This document shows, in pieces, positions 22,979 to 34,966 of a DNA stretch of 64,000 nucleotides. The DNA comes from Caenorhabditis elegans (taxonomy: Eukaryota > Nematoda > Chromadorea > Rhabditida > Rhabditidae), in NCBI RefSeq assembly GCF_000002985.6, contig NC_003284.9, positions 8,928,001 through 8,992,000 of the forward strand. Direction: 5' to 3'. A program made the position numbers and the translations under genes. Under the pieces are notes generated by a model. It saw nothing but the letters and a program-made list of their open reading frames with translations. It was not told the DNA's origin and did not search any database. Position 1 is the stretch's first letter; every line of letters starts with the position of its first letter.

Positions 22979-25900
22979 CACAGTTTATGCATTCAATGTG
23001 AAGAATGCAGGCAGTTTTGAATAAATAATGATGACGTGGAGTGGCCGCGAGCGGTAAAGTAGAAGATAAGCAGAAGTCTGAGAAAAAAGGTAGATTTAGT
23101 TATGAATTTGTCACAGGATCAACTTCGGAAAATTGAGATTGAAAAAATGAAAGGAACACACTGAAATGTTTTTAGAGAGGATATCTGATAACTATGAAGA
23201 ACGAATGATAAAACCATGAACGCAGAGTTCTATTTTGATTTAGCTGACAAATTCTTATTTTCAACTTTTATATTTCTTCCCATAAAAATTGAACAGAAAA
23301 CTCTCGGATTTTTCCTAATTTGGAGGTGAAGTGGCGTTCAAAACTACTTATTTCTATGATGAAAGACTCGAAAAGTGTTAGATTTTTCAAACTTTCAGTT
23401 TTTTTTCGTTTTCGATAAAAAGCCGGAATTACGTAAAAAATTGGTTTTTAGAACCTTAAAGCAATTTTAAATGGTTCAACTTTTCAATGATTAAATAAAA
23501 TATTAAAAAACATAATTTGAATATAAAGCTCTTGGAAAACTCTTTTTTGGGCGACTTCCAAAATGAGTGGTCAAAAGTACGTATTCTCTGACAACAAATA
23601 AAAAAATTACAAATTTGTTTTAAAAGTCTCAGGATATATTAACGGTACGTTATGATTTAAATGTTAAATTTCACAATACACTTTTAATTACAGTTTTTTG
23701 GTCTACGAAAAATCATCTACGAATTCCAGTTTCGAAAATTGAGCTGCTGAAAACTTTTTCCAGCATGGCAATTACATCGAAAATTTTTCAAATGTCGAAA
23801 AACGTGAGCAACTTGTATACAATTAGTCTTTGCATTTTAGTCGTAACTTGTAACCCACTAACACAAAATAAAATGCAAGATTTGGACTCTGATGAGTTAC
23901 AACATAAAATGATGAAAAGCTTTTGGAAAAAAGATGAAAAAGATGAAAAATAGAAACAGCTCAAAAAGGAGCAGAGAATATGAGAAAAACAAAAAAAGGT
24001 TGACAGTGAAAGTGGACAGGGGTATGGCGAAAAAAGTGTTTAGTATGTATGTCTATCTTGAAGGAGAAACAGAAATGAGAAATGGCAGAGAGAGAAATGA
24101 AAAACAGGAGAGAGAGACAGAACATAGGCATGCCTGGCAAGGAGCTCACTTCTTCTAGAAAATAGAGAAAAGGGGAGGGACCATGGGGCGGGGAGAGCTG
24201 GGCTAGGTGCGCGCTCGGCGCGAGAGATCACGGGAACTGCGTGGCTCTCTGGGGCTGAAAAAACACATACACACATATAGGCACAGAAATAGCAACAAAA
24301 ACAACCGGAGAAAAACCGGAGGATGGAGTAGTGGAGAGAAAGAATATCCTACCGAAAACAACGCGCGGGCGCAGACGACATGACGATGAAAAACGAAAAA
24401 CACTGATGACGAAAAGATAGAGAAAAAACTAGAGGGTCGCCTGGCTCTCTGGCTCACTCGGTCGGCTCATTTTGCCTCTCGTACGATATTATGCATTTCT
24501 GTTTTTGTCTGTCTTCACGATGAATCTATCATGTTGTCCCTTTTTCATAATTCACGCGCCCCAGTGCTTTTTTCTAGCGTTCTCTGTCTCCTGTACGTTC
24601 TCCCCAACATGTATTCTCACAAATTTCCGCAATTTTGTTATCTCTATGATCCGTTGTGACTTAAAACGGAGTACGAAATTAAGAACAGGGAACTAACAAA
24701 TCGTATAATACACGTGTTCGGATAAAGGGCAATACAGAAGACGATGAAGACGGGAAACAAAAAAAGCGGGTGTTGATAGCTTTCGGCTTCGTTGGGTTAT
24801 TGGATGGAAATGAGGGAATGAGAAATGGGCAAAGAAAATAAAGGGGAGAAAAAATTTGCAAGAAAATGTAATAAGAAGGGCTTAGTCTTTTTCAACCGCT
24901 TTTTCACTCAGCTTCTGGCAAATCTCATTGAAAATTGAGAATCCAGAAAAATGAAATTCGCCTATAAACGTGCAGCTTCAAGTGAAATATGAATGGGCCA
25001 TACTGAACTAAACTACAATTTTCAAACTATTTAGAAATGGTATTTATAAATGTCTATTTAACAGCTTTAAACAAACGCACAACGCAAAACGTTGTTAATA
25101 GTTGTCTCTTTAAATTAATTTTTGCTCCCTCAGCTAATCATCTAATTGAAAATAATGACAATTACAAATTAACTGTCTAGAGTCTCAATATTATTTAGGG
25201 AGCAACTAATTGAAATTCCCCAGACGGATTATAAGCGCATGATGTTAGATATGAGAAAGTCATGAGTGGGAATTTTTTAGAGTCTAGTGCACATAGAACA
25301 ACGTATGAAAATGCTTTCCTACTGGGAATAAAAAGTAAATCTTTGCAAAATTGAAAATTTCGCTTCATTTTTACGAGCAAAAAATACAAAAAAAAAATTC
25401 AAAATCATCACGGTCGATTCAATTTTTCAAGCGAATGCTTGGGTTATCAAAAACCACCTTTTTTACCATGAAAATATTCATTCTCTATTAAGAGACTGAA
25501 TTCAATTTTTTAACGCCGTTCACAAAAGTTTTCTACAGCTTGTAATTTGCTCAGCAGGCAAAACACGAGTTCTGATGTTCTTCTTCGTTTATTTACAAAT
25601 GGAGACTGAAAATGTGATATTTCAAGTTTGATTATCTGACGTCTACAAAGCAACAAGCTCGTCAGATTTCAATGTTGAAAAATATTTAAATTTTTGCTCA
25701 TAAAATTACGTGTCTGAATAGTCAACTGCGCCAATTTCTGTTGGAAATCACATTTCAAGAAAACTGTTGTTTTTCAAACGCTACAAAATATTACCTTGCC
25801 TAAATTGATGTTGTTATACTTGTCAATTGCCTAATGTTATTGCAGGTTAATTTTTTTAGTTTTTTTTAACAACTAACAAATAAACTAAAAATTTGATTTC

Positions 25901-27919
25901 GAATTCGGAAGGTTTAATCAACTTTATCTGTTTGTCATAATTGAAATATTCGCCACATCATTCACAGCGCCGTACAAGAAGGACAGCCTTGTCCTGATAA
26001 AATATAGGTAAAACACTTTGTTTTGTAACTACCGCTGTCATTTACAATAATGTTAATGCATGGGAATCAAGTATTTCAGTTTTAATAAAAATGTGATAAT
26101 TGTATGATTTAAAAAAATAAAATCAAGAGACTAAACTATCTGTTAACAATCCATCTGGATCTAATAAACAAAATAACCCGGCAAATTAGAAAACATACGA
26201 GACTATTGGTTAATTATTATGAGTGGCAATAAAGCCGACCACATGAAATTCAACTGCCAGAAAGTAAATTTTCAGTACGCAAAAGGTCTGTTTGAGTTTT
26301 AGCTTTCTTCAAAGTTTTTGCCAAAACTGTTTTTTCTGAAAAATCGAGTTTTTTTCTAAAAGTAATATTTGCCAATTATTACCATACAGTAAGTTGAAGA
26401 TATTTTGACGACGGAAAAAAACGTTTTCTGGAATTGTAAAAAATTTACAATTACATTGAATCATTAATAAAACAAAATCCGCTCAGCTTTAAAAATTAGA
26501 TTCTGAAGAAAAGCACAAATATTTCAGGAGATCATAAACGTTTAATAACATAACTTTTGTTAAAACAGACATGCAGCAAAAATTATATACTGTGACCCAA
26601 AAAACATTGACATCCCCGTAACATTTTGATAGTATGGTACAAACAATGCGACAATGCGTGAAGTGAATTCAAAACAAAAAAGTGAGAAAAGTTCTGAAGC
26701 TGATACAAATTAAATGCTAGTATAATATTAACAAAAACATCTGAACAGTAGTAAATATGTCAGGAAACTAAGAACAGTTGCATGAAAAATGTATCTCAAA
26801 AACAGAAAACACGAAGAAACAAAAATAGGCTCTCCTTCAAATCTCCATTATACCCCCAACGGACACCACCATAAACCTCATTACGGCTTCTGATGAGGCG
26901 TGTGTAAGGAAATGAGGTCAAGAATTGAGACAAGAAAAAAAGAGGCACTTCTCATTTTGTTATGCTTTTTGTTGCATTGTCAAACTTTGGAGAAAACAGC
27001 AAAAAACTCATCCAAAAAGCAATTGTATTGGAAATGGATCATTGCTTACTTCATGCATGAGTTAGAGAAATTGTGTTCTGAACTAATCAAGCTGCAATTG
27101 CAACTTTTTATTAAACAATTTTTTTGAGTCTCATTATCAATTGATTTTGGTAATCTATACTTTAGTTAAACCAAAATAAATTAGAAAATTTTAACGAAAA
27201 CTTTTAAATAATATAACATGGATTTTCGGAAAAACCTAATAAAATACTTTCCAAAATAAATTCTTAACGTGATTGAATGTGCATACGAAAGTCATTTGTT
27301 CCAGCAGTTTGGCCGGCTTTATTATGATTACAAAACTATTTTTATCAAATTTTCTTAGAATTGCACTGATAGATTTGCACAGAAAAGTTCCGTGTAACTG
27401 AATTTTTGCTATGAGAGATTCTCCAAGTATTCAAGTTTTGTTGAGCGTCCAGGGAACAGTGTACATGTTAGCTGTCAGAATTTTCTCACTGGAAACTTTG
27501 AAGCTAAAAATATATACATTTTAGGTTATTTAACTCCTTTTGTACATATGAGCAAGTCACATCCCTCAAAAAAGTAATGACAAAGAAGTTCTCAATATCT
27601 TTTAAAGGATTATCTTGAAAATTTTAATTATAAAAACAAAACTAGAGAAACAGTACATATTATACAATTTTTGAATTTAACGATAAATGAGTGCAGCACC
27701 CTACTGAAAATACTTTTTAAAACTTGATTCTACTTTAGTTACCTGTGTCCGCTTTCGCGGAGTTATGTTCAGACTAAAGTCGGAAATTGAGGTGTCAACA
27801 GATGGGAACTAAGCTTGCTGAATATGATTTATAATTAAATAAAATTATGAAACGGTTTAGATCTATCACAGTCCTGTAAATCGTTTTCAATTTTTTTCGA
27901 AAACAAAGACAAAAGGAAC
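22979..27919. other. trk-1 upstream region, no firm gene
   Basis: About 4.9 kb without a firm gene. From about 23990 to 24480 the + strand is GA-rich and locally GC-rich (CT-rich on the trk-1 sense strand), which suits a distal promoter or leader of trk-1. A weak candidate small ORF lies at 23765-23953. The remainder is AT-rich noncoding sequence; an ORF starting near 26911 has no supporting signals. Confidence 0.45.
23765..23953 (+). CDS. Candidate small secreted peptide ORF
   Basis: 62 codons. TTTTTCCAG ends one base before the ATG at 23765, a strong splice acceptor that could receive a trans-spliced leader. Residues about 14-30 are hydrophobic (YTISLCILVVTC), like a signal peptide. The rest is acidic and basic, ending in a Lys/Asp/Glu-rich tail. 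No dibasic-flanked repeats that would mark a classic neuropeptide precursor, and no family recognised. May be chance. Confidence 0.25.
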   Translation: MAITSKIFQMSKNVSNLYTISLCILVVTCNPLTQNKMQDLDSDELQHKMMKSFWKKDEKDEK

Positions 27920-28001
27920 TGAAGAGAGTGGGATTCGAACCCACGCCCCCGAAGGGACTGGTGCCTTAAACCAGCGCCTTAGACCGCTCGGCCATCTCTC
28001 C
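27920..28001 (-). tRNA. tRNA-Leu (anticodon AAG), second copy
   Basis: 82 nt, identical to the gene at 11550-11631 but on the minus strand. Same acceptor stem, variable arm, AAG anticodon and T arm. Flanking sequence is unrelated. Confidence 0.96.
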
Positions 28002-28442
28002 ATGACAGAAAGTGCTTTCAACAATGATCATGGAGAGCGTTGTGCTAATTATAAGTTATGAAGCTCACGTGTCTTATTTTGAAATTGTACCCCAATTATT
28101 TCATGCTTCAACTATGTCACTGTAACATTACAAACGAAATCCTACTGAAATCGTTTGTTATTCTTGCTTTTTCAGCTTTGCCGACCGTTTTAGCTCCAAC
28201 ACCAAGCAATAAAACAGAAAAATGTTTTGAAATTCTTTTGTTTTTATTGATAATGTCTCAAAAATGAAAGAGAACTGTTGATCAAATACGTCATACGTAA
28301 CTCTGGAATGAAAAACAACACGAGATGATTTTTTAAGATGTTTGTTTACTCTCCCTGCTTATATTTCTTATAATACCATTCTTAACTGTTCCATAATATA
28401 TGTTGAATATTTCGTTCATTTCATTTGCTCCGTTCTTTGAAA

Positions 28443-28760
28443 ATGGTTATTCCAATTGCTTTGCCTGTGATTATAGCTGTAAGCGTTACAGTTCCCACGT
28501 TGGTTTTGATTTTGTCAACGGTCAGAAAATGTGTTCAAAAGTATGAAACTGATGTGCGGCGTCGAAAAAGAAACTCTAGAGGTAAAAAAACATTTTTGTT
28601 CAGCAATAATTATGGAGATTCAGATCGAAAATTAAGGAGACTGAGCCAAGTATCAATAAGTAGCGAGGAAGAAGAATTTGAGAGAAAATTAAAGTTAGTT
28701 GAAATTCAGTATTCTTTAGCTTAAAATTCAATTTCCAGCGAGCTACTAAAATTATACTAA
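28443..28760 (+). CDS. Small single-pass membrane protein, unknown function
   Basis: Exons 28443-28693 and 28739-28760 give 90 aa. The 45-bp intron has a GTTAGT donor and AATTTCCAG acceptor. Without splicing the frame runs to 28724 (94 aa), so both tails are possible. Residues about 1-28 are strongly hydrophobic (MVIPIALPVIIAVSVTVP start), consistent with a signal anchor. A Cys and basic stretch follows (RRRKRNSRGKK), then Ser-rich and acidic sequence (RRLSQVSISSEEEEFERK) that resembles kinase target sites. AATAAA lies at 28859-28864, 100 bp past the stop. An earlier leader exon cannot be excluded (a hydrophobic ORF ends at 28267). No family recognised. Confidence 0.5.
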
Positions 28761-29808
28761 TGTATATTCTCCAAACTCAATCGTTGCAAACGGGTCATCA
28801 TTTCCTTCACTTTTATCACCTCTACGCGTTTTGCTTTTTGATTTGTTAGCAATTTCGCAATAAATCGTGTTTGTTTTAACAAAATTTCTAAAATATTGTC
28901 AATGCATGATTGCTCATTCTTATCAGTTTTCATTCTTGCAAAAATTTCACAGAAAAACTACAAAAATAGACTTTGCAGTAGATCACATGCAGTTAAAATT
29001 GAACTATATGTTTATTTTATTATTTACAATTCTAATAAATTTGAAAAAGACTTAGGCTCTGATACAAATAAGGTTTCACGAAATTATTGGCAACATGTTT
29101 CCAGTAACGTAGTGATCGCGACAAATTAATAAAGACTTATATAGTTACACATTGAATATTTCAACATTTTTAAACATGCTAGCTGCTTTTATATTGATTT
29201 TGTCATTAAAAAAGCGTAGGCAATCTTGAAGATACTCTATATTTGTGAATCACAGTGGATCAAGAGGAAAAACATATTATTTTAGCTATTTTCATACTCC
29301 GATTTGTATTTATTTATTATTGATTTGTATTTAATCCGAAAAAAGAGATACCTAATTGTAAGTGATGTTTTTTACATAAATTGGCCCTTCTTTGTTTGAA
29401 AATTTAAAATGAGAGCGTGTACACAAGTATTGAAAACTTCAAACTCATGTCACCGTGAATACACCTGCTGAATATATTGTTTTTGTGTTCATTAGTTACT
29501 TTCATCAGATTCAATTCCACTTTTAAATGTAAAGCTCTTTATCATATGGTATTACTTTGTGTACACCGCAAAAATTTTTGTTGTAAACAATCCATAAAAT
29601 GATACAAACGAAATGAAAATGTCAATCCATGAGAAACCCATTCAAGAAAAATTGAAATTTTGTTAAATTTTGTAATCACAAAAATCAATTTAAAAAACAT
29701 GAGAATGTTGCAAGGAAAACGTTGCAAAAATATTTAGAAAACCAGAGATCTAAAAATTGAGATATGCATGACATGGGACGGACGAAATGTAGGATTCGGA
29801 ATGAAGGC
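28761..29808. other. Intergenic, convergent 3' ends
   Basis: Holds the 3' UTR of the small membrane protein (poly(A) signal 28859-28864) and the 3' UTR side of the minus-strand GPCR. The remainder is AT-rich with no exon-like segment. Confidence 0.5.
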
Positions 29809-32800
29809 TTAAACATAGACGGCGGCTGGAGAAGAGCTACTTCCTAGCCGTTTACAAAGCCATTGAAAACGGTATTGTGGGAGAACCGTGACCGTTATTA
29901 TTGGATTCAGGATCTGCAATAAAAGCATAGGTAACTAAAGTTCGTATTTTCACGTTGTTGAAATTGATTTCAAAATTTCAAGATTTTTCGTATTTTTTTG
30001 TAATGTGTGAAACAAAAATTTATTTCGAAAAAACCGAAATCCTGGATTTTTTTTTCGAAATCATATTCAAAAGTTAAAAATGAAAAAATTACTCACCGCA
30101 TTGAGCGAGACAAAGTAGAGACAAGTCCATGAAAAGATAATACTTCCGCAGCTTATCTCATCAGTTTCCTGGAAAAAAGTTTCTACGTAGTTGAAACGAT
30201 AGAATTAATGCGGTATACTAACCCTCGGGGTCAGCTGACGTTGAATATTATAAATTCGGTAAGGAAGTAATGTGCCAACAGTAAAGATTGTGGTCATAAA
30301 TATGAAATAAAAAGTTCGAAGGCGGGTGGCAAGAGCGTGAGAAGAATTCCCATTCTCTGAAAATGTTTGTTTATTGTGGAATTACTTTATTTGGAACTTT
30401 GTACTTTCTTATTAATTGTTTAAAAACTCACCGTCTGATAATTTTGTTCTATGCGACGTCACTACGTTTAAAATATAAATTGCTACTCCAAGTGATGTTA
30501 AGCTTGGAGCAATGCACGCAGAAACTGTGAACACGATATACATTACAACTTTGTTGGGAAGAATCATTAGTTGCCGGCAGTCATCTTCACATGTGAAACA
30601 TTCCAGATACCAGCAAATGAACACAAAGACAAAGCATCCGAACCAAACGAAAACAGCAAGGGAGACACCTTTGAATGAAGTGACCCAGTTGGCATATCTG
30701 AAATTAGAAAGGTTACTCTAAGGGCATTTTTGCGAAACTCTTCCAGAAACCCGTCAATCTGCAGACATATTATTTGTGATCTAAAGAACTATGTTTTTCG
30801 TAATCCTATGTATATTGCAAAAAACCTACATAAGTGCATTATCAGTTCACACATTAAAAAAAAAATTTATTTTCCAAAACTAACGCAGAGTTGCACAACA
30901 CCAATTCGGCAAACTGTTTCAGAAAGTTTTAGGTGGTATTTTTTCGAATTCGAAGTAAGCCTTTCAGGTAGGCACACAAGTCGTTTGTGTTTTGCAACTA
31001 CCGTCAAGCCCATAGCTTTTTAAACACTGCAATGCAGCAGAGTCGAAAAACCGCTGCGCGGTGAAACAGTAAACAGTTTCAAACTGAAAACCTGTTTCCT
31101 AGGCTACAAACCGGTTTTTCGACTCTGTTGCGCTGTAGAGTTCACGGAACGATTGTTCTGGCTCTAAAGTACATGGATTACTGCTGTCATGGTACACCAA
31201 TCCGTTTTTTTTCTCTTTTCTGTGCTTGCAATGAAGTTTTAAGTTTTTTTAAAAATAAATAAAAGCTCGCGTCGGAATGTGAATGGAAAAGGTAATATAC
31301 GATCGTATAGCCATAAAAATGCCTGACGGCAATTGAAGCCTGTTGATCTAATTCTTATTCACAAAGATCTGTGTTCAGAAAACTTCAATAATTTTCAATA
31401 AACCATACCTCAATGGAAACTTGAAATATAGCAATTTATCCGCATTGAGCAGAATCAAACTGGCCGATGATGCAGACAATCCGACCCATGTTAGAAACTG
31501 AAATCATTCATAATGTTTGAGTCCCATTCTTTGTTATTAATCCCCTTGTGATACCCTTTTCGTCCATATTTTTTCCATCTCCAAAAATAAATCACTTACA
31601 TGCTGAGCGACGTTAATCCACTGTGGCGGTTTGATAATTTCCTGTTCGCGAAGCTGCTCGATTGGATAACAGAAACTAGTTAGCAACAGATCGCCCATGG
31701 TCATGCTGAGCAGGAAAACGTGGAGGCATTCATCGCCAGTCGCCCTGCGTATATACTTCACCGCTTTCAGCAATACGTATATCTGGAATAAAAAACTAAA
31801 TTGTTGTCACAAAACACACGGTGTTTGCGTTTATCTTTCAGAAAAAGTAGTGAAGGATGATAGGGAATAAAAAACAATTGCGAAAACATGGCTCCGTTTT
31901 TCGAAAACACGAAAAATATACAATTTGTATTACAATTAGTCATAGAAATATCAGATGATTCTTTTTATCCAAAATAGATGAGAAATGTTTATTCACCGTT
32001 TTGCACTACGGAATGACATTAAAACTTATTGGTAAATGTTCAGAAAGTTAAATTTCGATTATTTTTCTTTCGCTTTGTAGTTTTTTTTTAATTGTGGGAA
32101 GTTTATATTTTACAGTTAAACGTCAAAAAATAAAAGTAACGCTAAATGCGGTTTTCTTAAAGTTAACAACTCTGACTAAGAATACGGTATTTGTGTTTTA
32201 TATGCTTGCATTTTTAAATTAAATATATCGAAACAATTGAACAAAATGACCAAGATTTTCTATTTTTGATTTAAGAAAACACCATTCTAAGACCGAAACA
32301 CGCGTCTAATAAAAACGAACAAATAAACAAAATTCCAAAAGGGTATTAAAAATGGACTTGTACCGCAATTTCTTCGTTCTGAACTACCCAAAATTGTTAG
32401 AAAATGGGCACTTGGATATAACTATTTTAAATCTTCATTTAAATCGTCATTTGTGAAATTTCGCGCATTTTATTCATGGCGGCTTAAAATTTTTAAGCAA
32501 ACAAAAAGGTTAATCTTATTTAAATTTTGAAATGTTTTCAATTTGTCCTTGTCAGGTATTTTTATTTAATCATCACTCTATTTTACATATATACGTTATT
32601 TTGTGAGGTATTGTAAATAAAAACTGTATTGATTAAACACATTTTCAGTAGATGAGGCTTGAATTTACCAATAATTCAAAATAAGTTTTACGTGATGAAT
32701 AAACGAGGAAATTCACTTTGAAAAATGAAGTTATAGCCGTTGTTGTGAGGATAGGTTTGCAAAAACCTTTTTAAAATTTTTTTTACTGCCATAACATCTC

Positions 32801-33165
32801 TGAACATTTTATAAAGCTCTCATCACCATATGTGGCTTTTTAGGGTTATTTTAAGTATATTATATATTTTTTTTCTATTGCAAGTAAAACAATTATTTTC
32901 CATAGTTAAATAAATTCAATTCAATTCAAAAAACAGAAAATCATATCACTCACTTGTAAAAAAGTAGAACAGACGCAAGAAACCAGCAAAAAATATTCAA
33001 AAGATTTCAAATAATTTTCCATCACTCGCATTGTAAGAAACTGAAATTGATTTTGGGCTAATTATAATTATTTAACAAAATACTCACTGTAGATTCAATA
33101 CATATAGGTCCTTCCTCCTCTTGTTCCCCCATCATTGAATAATTATCAAATGTTATCGGATCCAT
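29809..33165 (-). CDS. Orphan rhodopsin-type 7TM receptor
   Basis: Eight minus-strand exons: 33165-33088, 33040-32954, 31782-31600, 31497-31409, 30697-30432, 30356-30223, 30168-30097, 29913-29809; 337 aa, in phase throughout. TM1 spans the second and third exons. TM2 contains LLSMTMGDLLLTS. TM3 ends in NADKLLYF, so the usual DRY motif is D136-K137-L138. TM4 and TM5 share one large exon, with a Cys-rich loop between them (CFTCEDDC). TM6 has LLPYR; TM7 has NPIIT (306-310) instead of NPxxY. The N-terminus is short and acidic with no signal peptide. TTTTTTCCAG ends three bases before the ATG, so a trans-spliced leader is possible. Plasma-membrane signalling is inferred; ligand unknown. Confidence 0.85.
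31027..31138. repeat. 112-bp inverted repeat in GPCR intron
   Basis: Left arm CTGCAATGCAGCAGAGTCGA and right arm TCGACTCTGTTGCGCTGTAG are near-complementary and continue into AAAAACC/GGTTTTT. A smaller AAACAGTTT palindrome lies in the loop. Probably a very short foldback element, in the intron between the exons at 31409 and 30697. Confidence 0.7.
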
Positions 33166-34288
33166 ATTCTGGAAAAAAGAGAATTGGCAAACCAAGTGAT
33201 AAAGAGCTGCGGAAACAGAATAAAAAGAGGTGTGGCGTACGTCACAGATGGGTATTCTATCCTGATAATGACTTCTATTCTGCTCTCGCTTCTCCATGGA
33301 GACGAGTCTCTAGAGAAGCCAAAGTCTGTGTCCTTTCACCAATACTAATTTATATAAAGAAATGTGCTAAATAGAAAGATTGAAAATTAAAAAAAAGAAA
33401 AGTCAATTCCAATGAGGCGAGCAGTTTTTATTATTTTTTCCCATTTTTCACTGGAATAAGATTTACAGAAAAGCAAGATGAGAAGTGAGGATTTGCGAAA
33501 TTGCTGGGCCGGATTAACCACTATCGAAGACGTCTCATAGGATGAAAAGCGTCGAGACATGAGAGATATGATAGGGAGCAGAGGGTGCTGGGAAATTTTC
33601 AGATCGCGGATAAAAAGAATGCAAATTTTTCTTGGTATTGGAGAAACCTTTTCTTTGAGTCAATCATGATTCCGAGTGGGTGGCACCAAAGAAATTATGT
33701 TTATATAATTTTGAAGAATAATGATTCGCGACAAATGTTTAGGTTCTCAGAATACGAATTTTTAACGCAGTAATTGAAAATATAGATTCATGTTTCTTAA
33801 AATTGATGTGGATAAAAAACAAGTAATTTTATATAACCGTATGTTTTGAAAAAAAAAAAAATAAATTTAATAACTGAACTTTTTCTTAAAAAAATAATTC
33901 GAGAATATCTCAATAGAATTTATGCTACACATATATATAACCCATATTGTATTTAAACTTTGCATCCCTAAGCTGCATCACTGGAATGACAAAGTGACTT
34001 ATCATTGCATGATTTGCATGATTTCGTAGTGTGGGGGATTCACCATTGCGTCACAGGTGTTTTTTGTTAATCTTCAATTCCCACATAGAAAAATTTTACA
34101 GTTGTCTTCTTTTTCCTAGACTGATTCTTATTCTTAATTCATCAGGAAGTGGTTGATGAACTATGGATTACATGTCTCTCTCAAAGTTGATAATATTTAT
34201 TTTGATCAGCCGAAATCGCGTTCTAGCTTGTGAGACATCAGCAAGTACCGTACTTTATCTGTTAGAATGAAAGAAAGCGGGAATTTAT

Positions 34289-34502
34289 TTTTGGTACTTG
34301 TGTATTATACCCCCGCCATTTTAGAAATTAATCAAATTTCCATCAGTTTATCAGTTTAAATTAAGCGTGATATCTATTTTCCTCGTTAGGCTTAGGAAAG
34401 GTGTTTTCCTAAGCCTGAAAATACAAATGCATTTCACACGTTTTTACTTTATAAGTAAGAAAAATAGTTTTTAAAATGACAGGGATATAATACACAAGTA
34501 CC
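34289..34502. repeat. Inverted repeat with nested hairpin
   Basis: GGTACTTGTGTATTATACCC near 34291 is matched in reverse complement near 34482-34502 (GGGATATAATACACAAGTACC). A second near-perfect hairpin, AGGCTTAGGAAA...TTTCCTAAGCCT, is nested at about 34388-34416. MITE-like, with no coding capacity. Confidence 0.65.
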
Positions 34503-34690
34503 ATACTATCTTTAATCCCTAAGACTCTAAAGACTGGAAAACAGAACATGTTTGCAAAAGTATCAGAAGGAAACTCTCTATTTTGAAGTTGACAAAAGCC
34601 TCGCAACATGGAAAATGAAAAACTATTAGAGACTGCAAGAATTATATAGGAAATGCGATAAATCAGGTGTTGAATGAATTTCAAATAATA

Positions 34691-34966
34691 ATGAAGATGT
34701 GCGTAAGTTTTGTTACATTTTTTTTAACTCTATGGGCTTATTTAAAAAAAAATAATGCAATAACTCAACACCTGGTAGATCAAAAGAGCTATTCAGAGAA
34801 CTGCTACATTGGTCTTATTAGGAGCGGGAAGTTTAGAATTGTAAGATGCAAGTTCCGTGTTTCCGATTTGAGTCTTGAGTCTAGAAGACTGAAATACACA
34901 ACACGTGATCCGTTAGGTTCATCACTAAGAACTCTTATTTCTAACATAAACACAATTAAAGACTAG
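34691..34966 (+). CDS. Weak candidate small secreted ORF
   Basis: 91 codons from ATG 34691. The start is hydrophobic (MKMCVSFVTFFLTLWAYL), like a signal peptide, followed by a Cys-containing, basic remainder ending NTIKD. A GTAAGT donor immediately after the fourth codon is a warning that the frame may not be continuous. No promoter, poly(A) signal or family recognised. Confidence 0.18.
   Translation: MKMCVSFVTFFLTLWAYLKKNNAITQHLVDQKSYSENCYIGLIRSGKFRIVRCKFRVSDLSLESRRLKYTTRDPLGSSLRTLISNINTIKD

Noticed and set aside
26911..27127. ORF with a hydrophobic N-terminal stretch
   Set aside because: Composition follows local base bias; no acceptor, poly(A) signal or protein-like pattern beyond the hydrophobic run.
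28058..28267. Hydrophobic ORF upstream of the small membrane protein as its first exon
   Set aside because: No donor/acceptor pair joins it in frame to 28443, and the intervening sequence lacks a usable acceptor before the ATG.
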